From assembly GCA_015064685.1 (NCBI GenBank), contig SVRT01000001.1, positions 44,568 through 108,567 on the forward strand: a stretch of DNA of 64,000 nt, read 5' to 3'. This stretch comes from Oscillospiraceae bacterium. GTDB lineage: Bacteria; Bacillota; Clostridia; Oscillospirales; CAG-272. Under the pieces are notes generated by a model, which had not been told where the DNA came from, ran no database searches, and saw only the letters and a program-made list of their open reading frames with translations. Position numbers and translations under genes: made by a program. This document shows positions 7,764 to 15,333 of the stretch, piece by piece; positions within the stretch are counted from its first letter, which is position 1; every line of letters begins with the position of its first letter.

Positions 7764-9290
7764 TTATTTTGCAGTTCCGTTTTTCTGCTTCAAGGTTTCG
7801 AAGTACTTTGCCTCGTTACCGTGGCGGTGATTTGCCGCCTCCTTCTGATATGTTTTTCCGACGTTTGCACGCTCGGTGAAGTCGTAAAGGTTGCCACCGT
7901 TCGCAAGTATGATCTCCTGGAGCTTTTTGACGTTTACGTTACGGACGGTCACACCTTCCTTGAGTGAAAGGGCGCAAGCATTTCCCGCTGCCTCTCCCAT
8001 TGACATACAGCACATGATAAGACGAGTTCCGCTCTGTCCGGGAACGTCGGATGAGAGGTTTCTTCCTGCCGCAAGGACGTTTTCAAGTCTCTTGTGAACG
8101 AGTGCGCGGTAGGGAATATCGTAGAAATAAGGGGTGTTGGGGTTTTCAAGAAGCTCAAGCATATTGATGCGCTTGGTGCCGTCGTCGGGCGGAAGCTGTG
8201 AGCCCCAGCCGCCAGCGTTCGAAATATAGGCTCTCTCTCCGTTTGGCAAAACGCCCTCGAACCATTTGAGGTTGCCCGATGCGGTAAATCCGTGGAGGTC
8301 AAAGCCGTGGTAGCTTATCGCGATAACGTCGTCGTGGTGCTTACCCGTGGCGATATCCATTCCCGTAACTCTGTATTCGCCGACGATCCTGCGGCTCTCG
8401 CGGACGCCTAAAAGTGAGCCGGTGTAGGAAAGATAGCTCTTTTCAAATCCGGGGATATTCTCCTTGATGAATTTTGCAAGGATATCCACCTGCTCGCGTC
8501 CCTCGAGGTACATACGCGTAAGGTCCTCGTTCTTCGTGGGGAAGCAATAGCGCGAATGCGCAAAGCAGATGCTTACCTCGTCCATTCCGCAATGCTCGGG
8601 ACGATCGGGGATATGCGTCATCCAGTTGAGGTGGTTGTCAATATCGGGGATCTTGCCCTCCTTGATAGCATCCGAAAGCATAAGTATCCACTGGGGATCC
8701 TTCATGCGAAGCTCGGACGCCTGATACGCGTCGTAATCAACGCCGCCGAGGACGAATTCGAGCGAACAGCCCATGGACATATGGTCCTTTTCGCGTCCGA
8801 CCTCGACCTCTCCGCCCGCAAAATCTACGAGGTCGGAGTCACCCGATGCGTCGACGAATCTCTTGCCCATTATCGAGCGTCTTCCTTCTTTCGTATGTAC
8901 GATAACGCCCTTTACCGTGTCACCGTCAACGATGGTATCTACGAGAGGCGTAACCAAAAGCAGGTCGCATCCCGCCTCCTTGACCATTCTGTCAAAGACG
9001 AGCTTGTGCTTTTCGGGGTCGGTATTTCTTTTCCAAAGACCGTTGATCGCGACGAGGCGGTCAAAGAGGTCCTTGCCGAGTCCCGACAAAAAGTCGAGGG
9101 GGATATTGACTATACCCATGGTTGCAAGTCCGCCGAGAGCCGACGTGTTTTCGATGAGAATGGTTTTGGCACCAGCTCTGCTCGCGGCAACGGCAGCACC
9201 TACGCCAGCCATTCCTCCGCCGACGACCACGACGTCGTATTCGCCGTAGAGCGGTGCGTATTCTTCTTTAAATTCTGCAAATTTGATCAT
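7764..9290 (-). CDS. FAD-dependent oxidoreductase (PF12831 type)
   Basis: 508 residues with an N-terminal Rossmann FAD fold: VVVVGGGMAGVGAAVAASRAG, then an acidic strand end ILIEN and the LGGLAT segment typical of FAD_oxidored proteins. A middle GKRFVDASGDSDL motif and a late LAAGRNLSSD..GTRLIM motif complete the FAD contacts. No signal peptide. The gene lies 22 bases after a small ferredoxin gene, which suggests that electrons pass between flavin and the iron-sulfur protein. The substrate is unknown; context suggests oxidation or reduction of a sugar-derived or aromatic compound. GGAGG 8 bases upstream fixes the start. Confidence 0.8.
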   Translation of the reverse strand: MIKFAEFKEEYAPLYGEYDVVVVGGGMAGVGAAVAASRAGAKTILIENTSALGGLATMGIVNIPLDFLSGLGKDLFDRLVAINGLWKRNTDPEKHKLVFDRMVKEAGCDLLLVTPLVDTIVDGDTVKGVIVHTKEGRRSIMGKRFVDASGDSDLVDFAGGEVEVGREKDHMSMGCSLEFVLGGVDYDAYQASELRMKDPQWILMLSDAIKEGKIPDIDNHLNWMTHIPDRPEHCGMDEVSICFAHSRYCFPTKNEDLTRMYLEGREQVDILAKFIKENIPGFEKSYLSYTGSLLGVRESRRIVGEYRVTGMDIATGKHHDDVIAISYHGFDLHGFTASGNLKWFEGVLPNGERAYISNAGGWGSQLPPDDGTKRINMLELLENPNTPYFYDIPYRALVHKRLENVLAAGRNLSSDVPGQSGTRLIMCCMSMGEAAGNACALSLKEGVTVRNVNVKKLQEIILANGGNLYDFTERANVGKTYQKEAANHRHGNEAKYFETLKQKNGTAK

Positions 9291-9312
9291 TTTTTTATTC
9301 CTCCGTATGTTT

Positions 9313-9504
9313 TTAAGCTTCGTACGGCACTATCGCGCCGGGTTGACATGAATCGCAGCAGCTTCCGCATCCAACGCACTTTTCCTCGTCAATGAATGCG
9401 CTGACGTTCGGGATCATCGTGATCGCCTGCATGGGACATTGGTAGATGCAGGTCATGCATTTGACACAGCCGCCCGCAACCTTGTATTTTATCTTTTTTG
9501 CCAT
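9313..9504 (-). CDS. Small 2[4Fe-4S] ferredoxin
   Basis: 63 residues with two cluster motifs: CVKCMTCIYQCP and CVGCGSCCDSCQP, the second with an extra Cys. It is a soluble electron carrier. The ATG at 9504 has AAGGAGG 8 bases upstream and lies immediately after the stop of the esterase gene at 9507, so the genes are translationally linked. The 22-base gap to the FAD oxidoreductase gene suggests that it is that enzyme's electron partner. Confidence 0.88.
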   Translation of the reverse strand: MAKKIKYKVAGGCVKCMTCIYQCPMQAITMIPNVSAFIDEEKCVGCGSCCDSCQPGAIVPYEA

Positions 9505-9506
9505 CG

Positions 9507-10790
9507 TTATATTTCCTCCTTGGCATTTTTTTCTGATCTGTAAAGAGCACATTCAAATTGCGCAAAAACTCGCATTATATCACCGCGCCCGACGTCCTCT
9601 TGTATCTCGCTTCGGTCGATCGGCTTTCCTTTAAAGGTTGGCACGAAGATCTCCTCAAGCTTGACGTCCTCGGGGCAGGTGACGCCCGAAAGATATTCGC
9701 AAAGTCCTGCGGTCGTAAGCGAGCGTTCGGGGATGGGTACCTTGAAGGGGGTGACGTCGTCTGCCGCAAATAGATGCGTAGCATCCGCGGGGATGAAGCC
9801 CGTGAGCCTCTCCGAAAGAAAACGGCTTATGAGGTTGATATCCTCAAGCTCCCAAGAGTGTCTTGTGTTTGTCAGCTCAAATGTGAAATTATCCTCCGCG
9901 CCCATTTGGATATACGTATTTCGTACCTTTCGCGCATTTCGGTGAGCAAGATCCATGGGGATAAGGTTATCGTCGATCCCGCCCTCAAGGAGCAGGGGCT
10001 TTGGTGCAAAGGTGCTGTATATCTCCCACATTTCCGCCTCGTATGCCGCGCCGACGAAAAGGTTGCACGCGCAATGCTCGCGTTCCTTTTGGAGGATGTA
10101 CGGAATCTCCGAGGGATAGCCCGATGAGGCTATGACAGATATTTCGGGACAAAGTGCGGCTAAAAACATCGTCAAGGTTCCGCCGCCGGAATTGCCGCAA
10201 GCGGCAAATCGCTCGGGGTCAAAGCGTTTGTCCTTTTTCATATGGCGGATGAGTCCCACGGTCTCCGCGACTATAAGCCCTTGGAGAGTAAGACCGCACT
10301 TGAAGGGTGCCGTCGCCATCCAATGGTCGGGTGTGTTGCCGCCGTCACGGTCGCGATTGCGGTCTCCCTGACCTATGTTGTCTATAACCAACGCCGCCAA
10401 TCCACAAGAAGCGAGTCGGTGTCCCATCGCCATATATGAGGAGGTCAACCGCCCCTCTTTGCCGTGTCCGCAGCAAACGAAGACGAGGGGAAACCTTTCC
10501 TTTGAGCAGGGAAGATAGAGCGTGGCACTGCCAAACATATTTTTACGCGATTCAAAACGGTATTGAATGGCAGAATATCCGTTATATTCAGTACGCACGA
10601 TCTCGGTCATTTCCCGTATTGGAGGAACGAGCGAATCGTCGTATCGAAGCATTCGCTTTGCAGATTCGACGATCCTTTCCTTTTCGGCACTCTCCCACGG
10701 ACGCGACATCCCTTTTTCGGCGCGCGCCTCGGCAAATCTGCGTTCGTATTCGTCAAAGATCTCCGTGCTTTTATTCCATTTCGAGTTCAT
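9507..10790 (-). CDS. Alpha/beta hydrolase, acetylxylan-esterase-like (CE7-like)
   Basis: 427 residues, no signal peptide. A serine hydrolase fold with the nucleophile elbow CGNSGGG, a late GGIDDNL acid segment and TRHSWE as the likely His loop. The overall layout resembles AXE1/CE7 and related dienelactone-hydrolase-like esterases that remove acyl groups from carbohydrates. GGAGG at proper spacing supports the ATG at 10790; the open frame upstream has no ribosome site. First gene of a three-gene unit with ferredoxin and flavoprotein, divergent from an AraC gene that probably controls it. The substrate is unproven. Confidence 0.68.
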   Translation of the reverse strand: MNSKWNKSTEIFDEYERRFAEARAEKGMSRPWESAEKERIVESAKRMLRYDDSLVPPIREMTEIVRTEYNGYSAIQYRFESRKNMFGSATLYLPCSKERFPLVFVCCGHGKEGRLTSSYMAMGHRLASCGLAALVIDNIGQGDRNRDRDGGNTPDHWMATAPFKCGLTLQGLIVAETVGLIRHMKKDKRFDPERFAACGNSGGGTLTMFLAALCPEISVIASSGYPSEIPYILQKEREHCACNLFVGAAYEAEMWEIYSTFAPKPLLLEGGIDDNLIPMDLAHRNARKVRNTYIQMGAEDNFTFELTNTRHSWELEDINLISRFLSERLTGFIPADATHLFAADDVTPFKVPIPERSLTTAGLCEYLSGVTCPEDVKLEEIFVPTFKGKPIDRSEIQEDVGRGDIMRVFAQFECALYRSEKNAKEEI

Positions 10791-10824
10791 ACGGGTCCCT
10801 CCTCGTAATAGGTGGTGTGCCATT

Positions 10825-10830
10825 ATTATA
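10825..10830 (-). promoter_or_regulatory. Probable -10 box of the esterase-ferredoxin-flavoprotein operon
   Basis: TATAAT on the minus strand, 34 bases before the start codon. The sequence 17 bases further upstream does not match a -35 box, as expected for a promoter that depends on an activator such as the adjacent AraC protein. Confidence 0.5.
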
Positions 10831-10896
10831 ATGCCAAACGGGTGCGAAAGTCTATGCACAATGTTCCTATAAATTTGCACGATTTTCCGATTGGTG

Positions 10897-10925
10897 TTGC
10901 ATTTGGCGAAAAAGCGTGATATAAT
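10897..10925 (+). promoter_or_regulatory. Promoter of the AraC regulator gene, extended -10
   Basis: TTGCAT (10897-10902), a 17-base spacer and TGA-TATAAT (-10 at 10920-10925), 31 bases before the chosen start. Confidence 0.8.
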
Positions 10926-10956
10926 GGATGCGAAAAATCACGACGAGAGGTGTAAA

Positions 10957-11751
10957 ATGATCATCGACCTTAACGAATTAAGAAAATATGATTTTCGGGT
11001 CTCACGGGTAAACGTTATCCATCAAAAGCCGAAATATAGGCGTTTGGTGGTAAACAGCCGTCCGATAAACGGTTTTTTGCTTATCGTTCACGGCTCCTGC
11101 CGATATGCTTTTGAGGGCGGCGAGTTTTCACTCGATCCCGATTCGGTTGTTTATCTGCCCACGGGCTCAAGACACGTGCTTGAGATAGAAAGCGAGGATA
11201 TTGAGTTTTTCCGCGTTGATTTTGACTTGTATATTGATGGGGAATTTGCCCTTTTTTCCAATTCTCCGAAAAAGATGTGCGACTCTGCGCCAAGAGAATG
11301 TGCCGAGGCGGTAAGGGCACTTATGGACGCCTGCCAATACTCGAACGACTCAATAAGAAGGACCGAGCTTATATGTACCGTCCTGCGCTCTCTTGCCGCC
11401 AATTTTGAAGACCCCGGGAAGGAGAGGCTGTCTCCCGCGATCTCGTATTTGATCGAGCACCTGACGGATGAAATAGATTGCTCCGCGCTTGCACGGCTTT
11501 GTCACCTCAGCTCCTCACAGTTTTACAATTTGTTTCGCGAGGAATACAAGACCTCGCCGCTTGCCTATCGGGATTCTTTGCTGATGCAAAAGGCAACCGT
11601 TCTGTTGCAGGATATGTTTTCGGTGACCGAGGTTGCAGAAATGCTCGGCTTTGAAAGCGTGTCGTATTTCAGCCGTTTCTTCAAGAAAAACTGCGGTGTT
11701 TCTCCTTTGAACTATCAGCGGTCGACGGTCAGCGGAGAGATGGGGAAATGA
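10957..11751 (+). CDS. AraC-family transcriptional regulator
   Basis: 264 residues from the ATG at 10957, which follows GAGAGG; the open frame extends upstream into the -10 region and is not translated there. The N-terminal half is a cupin-like sensing domain (FLLIVHGSCRYAFEGGEFSL...YLPTGSRHVLEI). The C-terminal 100 residues form two helix-turn-helix units ending with the AraC signature GFESVSYFSRFFKKNCGVSPLNYQ. It is divergent from the esterase-ferredoxin-flavoprotein unit and is its likely activator. The ligand is probably a plant-glycan sugar, an inference only. Confidence 0.88.
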   Translation: MIIDLNELRKYDFRVSRVNVIHQKPKYRRLVVNSRPINGFLLIVHGSCRYAFEGGEFSLDPDSVVYLPTGSRHVLEIESEDIEFFRVDFDLYIDGEFALFSNSPKKMCDSAPRECAEAVRALMDACQYSNDSIRRTELICTVLRSLAANFEDPGKERLSPAISYLIEHLTDEIDCSALARLCHLSSSQFYNLFREEYKTSPLAYRDSLLMQKATVLLQDMFSVTEVAEMLGFESVSYFSRFFKKNCGVSPLNYQRSTVSGEMGK

Positions 11752-11774
11752 AAGGTTGCGATTTTGCGGGGGGT

Positions 11775-11809
11775 GGACAATCCCTCCGTGCGCGACTGAG
11801 GGATTGTCC
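11775..11809. repeat. 12-bp perfect stem-loop after the AraC gene
   Basis: GGACAATCCCTC (11775-11786) pairs with GAGGGATTGTCC (11798-11809) around an 11-base loop. No T-tract follows, so it may be a palindromic repeat rather than a standard terminator. Confidence 0.55.
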
Positions 11810-11935
11810 GCTAATGATAAATTAAAATATGAAAAAACGAACGGTTTTGTTTGACCGCTCGATTTTTGTATTATTTTCGAAAAGTGGGGGACAATATGTT
11901 TGAAAAATACGCGGTTTGCGATGTTTGGAGAACCT

Positions 11936-13399
11936 ATGGAAGAGATTAAAAGAATGACGGGGGATTATCGTGAGAACGTCAAGCTTATTGACTCGATATT
12001 ACACCCGCAGAAAAATTTTGATATTATAAAAAAGCCCTTGACCGTTGGCGACGGTGAGCTAATGCTCTATTTTATTGACGGATTTGTAAAGGATGCCGTA
12101 ATGCAGAAGCTTATGATGCATCTTGTATCCCTTGAAGGGCTGGGTGCGGGCAGTAAGGGAAAGAGTGACGATTGGGAGAAGAGTGCGGCTGTCGGGCAGA
12201 GGGTGGCGGCGTTCATTCACGCGCACATTCCGTACGTTGAGACCGATGCAACGAGCGACCTTGACAGTATGATACAGATGATGATGTCGGGCGCTACGCT
12301 CGTGCTAGGGTCAGCATTTGGCGAGTACGGAGTGATAATCGATGCGAGGACCTATCCCGCGCGTGACACGGGTGAGCCCGAGGGTGACAAGGTCATGCGA
12401 GGTGCGAGAGACGGCTTCGTCGAGACTCTGATCTTCAATACCGCGCTCATACGCCGCCGAATTCGAAATCCTGCGCTTACGATGAGTTATTTATCTATCG
12501 GAAAAAGCTCGAAGACCGACGTCGTAGTCTGCTTTATGTCGGACAGGGCGGATCTTAAATACGTTGATAGTATCAAGGAAAAGTTGAAGGGCATCAAGAC
12601 CGATTCGCTGACGCTCGGTCATGAATCCTTGGCTGAGTGCCTGATCAAGCAGAGGTGGTACAATCCCTTTCCAAAGATAAGGTACACCGAGCGCCCCGAC
12701 TCCGCGGCGGCACAGCTTCTTGAGGGAAGCGTGCTTGTAATCTGCGACAACACGCCGCAGGTGATGGTGCTTCCGACCTCGATATTCGACTTTATGCAGG
12801 AGACCAACGATTTTTATTTTCCTCCGCTGACGGGAACCTATATCCGCATCGTGCGGCACGTCGTTTTCTTCCTTGCGCTATATATGGTCCCGCTTTGGTA
12901 TTTGCTTGTGATGCATCCGCAGTTTATCCCGGATTGGCTCGAGTTTATCGTGCCGAGAGAGGTTGGGCGGTTGCCGCTCGTGGCACAGCTCTTGCTCGTT
13001 GAATTTATCATTGACGGCCTCCGTATGGCGTCGCTGAATACTCCGAATATGCTGTCGAATTCCTTATCGGTCGTTGGCGGCTTGATACTTGGTGATTTCG
13101 CGGTGAGCATCGGGTGGCTTATCCCCGAGGTCATTCTGTATATGGCATTCGTGGCAATTGCAAATTTCACCCAGAGAAGCTACGAGCTTGGGTATGCGAT
13201 AAAGTTTATGAGGATAATCTTGCTTGTTCTGACGGCAATCTTCGGCGCCTGGGGCTTTGCAGGCGGCAGCTTGCTGATACTCGTGCTACTCCTCACCAAC
13301 AAGACGGTAAATGGGAAGAGAAGCTATCTTTATCCGTTAATACCGTTCGATTTCAAGGCGTTTAAGTCATTGTTCGTGAGAGTCAGGAAGTATGATTAA
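11936..13399 (+). CDS. spoVAF: Spore germination protein, SpoVAF/GerA family
   Basis: 487 residues from the ATG at 11936 (GGAG 5 bases upstream). The N-terminal cytoplasmic GerA domain carries the hallmark VMRGARDGFVETL..NTALIRRRIR. Further conserved blocks (RWYNPFPKIRYTERPDSAAAQLLEGSV) are closer to SpoVAF than to GerAA. Four to six membrane segments occupy about residues 300-465. Family members sit in the spore inner membrane; SpoVAF is linked to SpoVA/germinosome function. Here it stands alone without spoVA genes. The frame is open from a TTG at 11900, and a 17-codon out-of-frame ORF begins at 11896. Confidence 0.85.
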   Translation: MEEIKRMTGDYRENVKLIDSILHPQKNFDIIKKPLTVGDGELMLYFIDGFVKDAVMQKLMMHLVSLEGLGAGSKGKSDDWEKSAAVGQRVAAFIHAHIPYVETDATSDLDSMIQMMMSGATLVLGSAFGEYGVIIDARTYPARDTGEPEGDKVMRGARDGFVETLIFNTALIRRRIRNPALTMSYLSIGKSSKTDVVVCFMSDRADLKYVDSIKEKLKGIKTDSLTLGHESLAECLIKQRWYNPFPKIRYTERPDSAAAQLLEGSVLVICDNTPQVMVLPTSIFDFMQETNDFYFPPLTGTYIRIVRHVVFFLALYMVPLWYLLVMHPQFIPDWLEFIVPREVGRLPLVAQLLLVEFIIDGLRMASLNTPNMLSNSLSVVGGLILGDFAVSIGWLIPEVILYMAFVAIANFTQRSYELGYAIKFMRIILLVLTAIFGAWGFAGGSLLILVLLLTNKTVNGKRSYLYPLIPFDFKAFKSLFVRVRKYD

Positions 13400-13400
13400 A

Positions 13401-13432
13401 AAAGAGCAGTCGGGTAAGACCGACTGCTTTTT
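13401..13432. terminator. Bidirectional terminator between spoVAF and the HTH gene
   Basis: GCAGTCGG (13406-13413) and CCGACTGC (13420-13427), with A-rich left and T5 right flanks, between convergent genes. Confidence 0.8.
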
Positions 13433-13435
13433 GTA

Positions 13436-13669
13436 TTAATCCTCGATATCGTTGAAATACTCTCTGTCGAAAAATTCCTTTAGTGTTATTCCTGCGCCCT
13501 CACAGAAACGCTTTACGGTAATTACCTTAGAACATTTTGTGCGCCCTTTGACAAGATCGTATATCGCGGACGGTGACATGCCTCCGCCAAGAGATGCTTC
13601 ACATATATTAATATTCTTTTCTTTGCATATCTCATTTATCCTTTTAATGATTGCGTCGTTAAGTTTCAT
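13436..13669 (-). CDS. Small XRE-type helix-turn-helix regulator
   Basis: 77 residues: an IIKRINEICKEKNINI first helix pair, then GGGMSPSAIYDLVKGRTK as the turn and recognition helix, and a short C-terminal GITLKEFFD tail usual for Cro/C1-type repressors. The ATG at 13669 follows GAGGG; the ATG five codons earlier has no ribosome site. It is divergent from a SLOG gene, and three operator-like repeats lie in the 150-base gap, so it probably represses both itself and its neighbour. The trigger is unknown. Confidence 0.83.
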   Translation of the reverse strand: MKLNDAIIKRINEICKEKNINICEASLGGGMSPSAIYDLVKGRTKCSKVITVKRFCEGAGITLKEFFDREYFNDIED

Positions 13670-13696
13670 AATTGTGTCCCTCATCTATTATTTTCT

Positions 13697-13710
13697 CGGA
13701 GTTTCACAAT
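13697..13710. promoter_or_regulatory. Operator-like repeat 1 (HTH gene side)
   Basis: CGGAGTTTCACAAT, one of three related sites. It lies just downstream of the minus-strand -10 box TATAAT at 13712-13717, where bound repressor would block transcription. Confidence 0.6.
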
Positions 13711-13738
13711 TATTATAGTTTTTTAAAAAAAATATCTC

Positions 13739-13754
13739 TCGTGGAGTTCCACGA
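13739..13754. promoter_or_regulatory. Operator-like repeat 2, central palindrome
   Basis: TCGTGGA-GT-TCCACGA is a perfect 7-bp inverted repeat. It lies at the -35 region of the HTH gene promoter and directly upstream of the -35 box of the SLOG gene. Confidence 0.7.
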
Positions 13755-13756
13755 TA

Positions 13757-13785
13757 TTGACAAATGTGTAAAGATGTTTTAAAAT
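13757..13785 (+). promoter_or_regulatory. Promoter of the SLOG gene
   Basis: TTGACA (13757-13762), a 17-base spacer and TAAAAT (13780-13785), flanked by operator copies on both sides. Confidence 0.8.
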
Positions 13786-13794
13786 ATACATATA

Positions 13795-13808
13795 TCGGAG
13801 TTCCACGA
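13795..13808. promoter_or_regulatory. Operator-like repeat 3 (SLOG gene side)
   Basis: TCGGAGTTCCACGA overlaps the expected transcription start and immediately precedes the GGAGG ribosome site of the SLOG gene. Confidence 0.6.
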
Positions 13809-13819
13809 TGGAGGCGAAT

Positions 13820-14260
13820 ATGATAATTACATTTTTCGGACACGCTAAGATATACGAGCGCGAGGGTATTTCGGATAAGGTCGAGGCTGAGATCAAAAAG
13901 CATGTATTGCCAAAAGAAAAAGCTATCTTTTATTTGGGAGGATACGGTGATTATGATGACGTTTGCCTGAGAGCTGTTACCTCTCTTAGAAAAAAGGGAT
14001 TGACCTGTGAGATAGTGCTTGTAACACCGTATTTGACGCTGCCGGATCATATCAAAGAAAAATTGGGTTTATATGATTGCAGTGTTTATCCGCCTCTTGA
14101 AAAGGTCCCTTTGAGGTTTGCGATAAGCAAAAGGAACGAGTGGATGATAAACGAAAGTGATCTAATAATTGCGTACGTTAAGCATACGTACGGCGGTGCA
14201 TACACATCGATAAAATATGCCGAAAGGAAGGGGAAGATAGTAATCAATATCGCGCAATAA
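13820..14260 (+). CDS. SLOG-domain protein (DUF1273-like)
   Basis: 146 residues from the ATG at 13820, which has GGAGG 5 bases upstream; an ATG at 13808 overlaps that site. A Rossmann-like SLOG fold is suggested by an N-terminal beta strand (IITFFGHA), the LGGYGDYDDVCLRAV loop-helix, and the late RNEWMINESDLIIAYV segment. SLOG proteins bind nucleotides or nucleotide-derived ligands; several act in phage defence or stress signalling. This gene pairs with a divergent HTH repressor and shared operators, a layout typical of inducible accessory cassettes. The biochemical role is unknown. Confidence 0.75.
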   Translation: MIITFFGHAKIYEREGISDKVEAEIKKHVLPKEKAIFYLGGYGDYDDVCLRAVTSLRKKGLTCEIVLVTPYLTLPDHIKEKLGLYDCSVYPPLEKVPLRFAISKRNEWMINESDLIIAYVKHTYGGAYTSIKYAERKGKIVINIAQ

Positions 14261-14297
14261 GAAAGCAGCTCTCGTTTTTTTACGAGAGCTGCTCTTT
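14260..14297. terminator. Bidirectional terminator between the SLOG and Gfo/Idh genes
   Basis: An 11-bp perfect stem (14264-14274 with 14283-14293), a T-rich loop and a T5 tail between convergent genes. Confidence 0.88.
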
Positions 14298-15332
14298 TTA
14301 AAGCTTTCCTCCGCGGGAGGTATAGATGGATTCGATGACCTTCTGGACGAGGAGCGTGTTTTCACCGTTTACAGGGGGCTCTGTGTCGTTGATTATCGCG
14401 TTTGCGAAGGCTTCGAGCTCCTTTGTATACATATTGCCAAACTCGACATCGAGGCTTACAGGCTCGACGAGAGAGCGACTCTGCTGAGCGTCGTATCCCG
14501 TGTCCTCGGGGCAGGCGAGGATCTCGACCGATCCGCCTTCCTCCTGCGAGAGAGTGCCTGTTGCGATCATGCTACCCTTGGTTCCGTAGAACTCGAGGGG
14601 GCATTTTGCAGACGAGTCGGGCATATTGAAGTTTACGTCTACGTACGCGAGCGCGCCGTTGTCCATCTTCATAATTACCGATGCGGAATCGTCTACGTTA
14701 TAATTGAAGGTCTGTGTCTCGGCATATCCCATACACTCAACCGCGTTGAGTCCCGAGATATACATAAGCAGGTCGATACAGTGAACGCCGAGGTCAATGA
14801 GCGCACCGCCGCCCGAGAGAGCTTTGTTCTGTCTCCAGGCGCCCTCGATATCGGGATACCAGCAGGTGAACTGTGCGCGCATCGATACGATATCGCCGAT
14901 CTTTCCGCTTGCTATAACATCCTTCATTGCCTGATGGTACGCGTGGTAGCGCATCATAAATCCAACGCCCAATTTGACACCTGCGCTCTTACAAGCCTCG
15001 ATGATCTCCTGCGAATCCGCTACGGTGAGTCCGAGGGGCTTTTCAAGCAGGATATGCTTTCCTGCCTTTGCCGCCGCAAGTGCCTGCGCCTTATGGCAGA
15101 AAACGGGGGAGGCGATATATACAGCGTCGATCTCGTCGAGCGCGAGGACGTCCTCTTCCTTTGTGAATGCATATTTTGCGCCGTATTTTTCTTTTACCGC
15201 TTCGGCAAGCGCGGGGTTGGTATCCATTACGGCGTAAGGCTCGCAGTTATTTGTGAGCATCATTCCGGGGAGTGTGCGGCGGTCTGCGATACCGCCGCAT
15301 CCGATTATGCCCCATTTAAGCTTATTTGCCAT
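14298..15332 (-). CDS. Gfo/Idh/MocA family oxidoreductase
   Basis: 344 residues: an N-terminal NAD(P)-binding Rossmann domain (IIGCGGIADRRTLPGM, then VMDTNP), the EKPLG motif with the catalytic Lys, and LIDLGVHCIDLLMYISG carrying the Asp and His used for hydride transfer in this family. It oxidises or reduces a sugar or cyclitol hydroxyl in the cytoplasm. It is the last gene of a six-gene operon, one base after the DegT aminotransferase stop. A DegT-Gfo/Idh pair acts on C3 of hexose phosphates in B. subtilis kanosamine synthesis (NtdA/NtdC); a related keto-amino exchange is plausible here. Confidence 0.88.
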   Translation of the reverse strand: MANKLKWGIIGCGGIADRRTLPGMMLTNNCEPYAVMDTNPALAEAVKEKYGAKYAFTKEEDVLALDEIDAVYIASPVFCHKAQALAAAKAGKHILLEKPLGLTVADSQEIIEACKSAGVKLGVGFMMRYHAYHQAMKDVIASGKIGDIVSMRAQFTCWYPDIEGAWRQNKALSGGGALIDLGVHCIDLLMYISGLNAVECMGYAETQTFNYNVDDSASVIMKMDNGALAYVDVNFNMPDSSAKCPLEFYGTKGSMIATGTLSQEEGGSVEILACPEDTGYDAQQSRSLVEPVSLDVEFGNMYTKELEAFANAIINDTEPPVNGENTLLVQKVIESIYTSRGGKL

Positions 15333-15333
15333 A

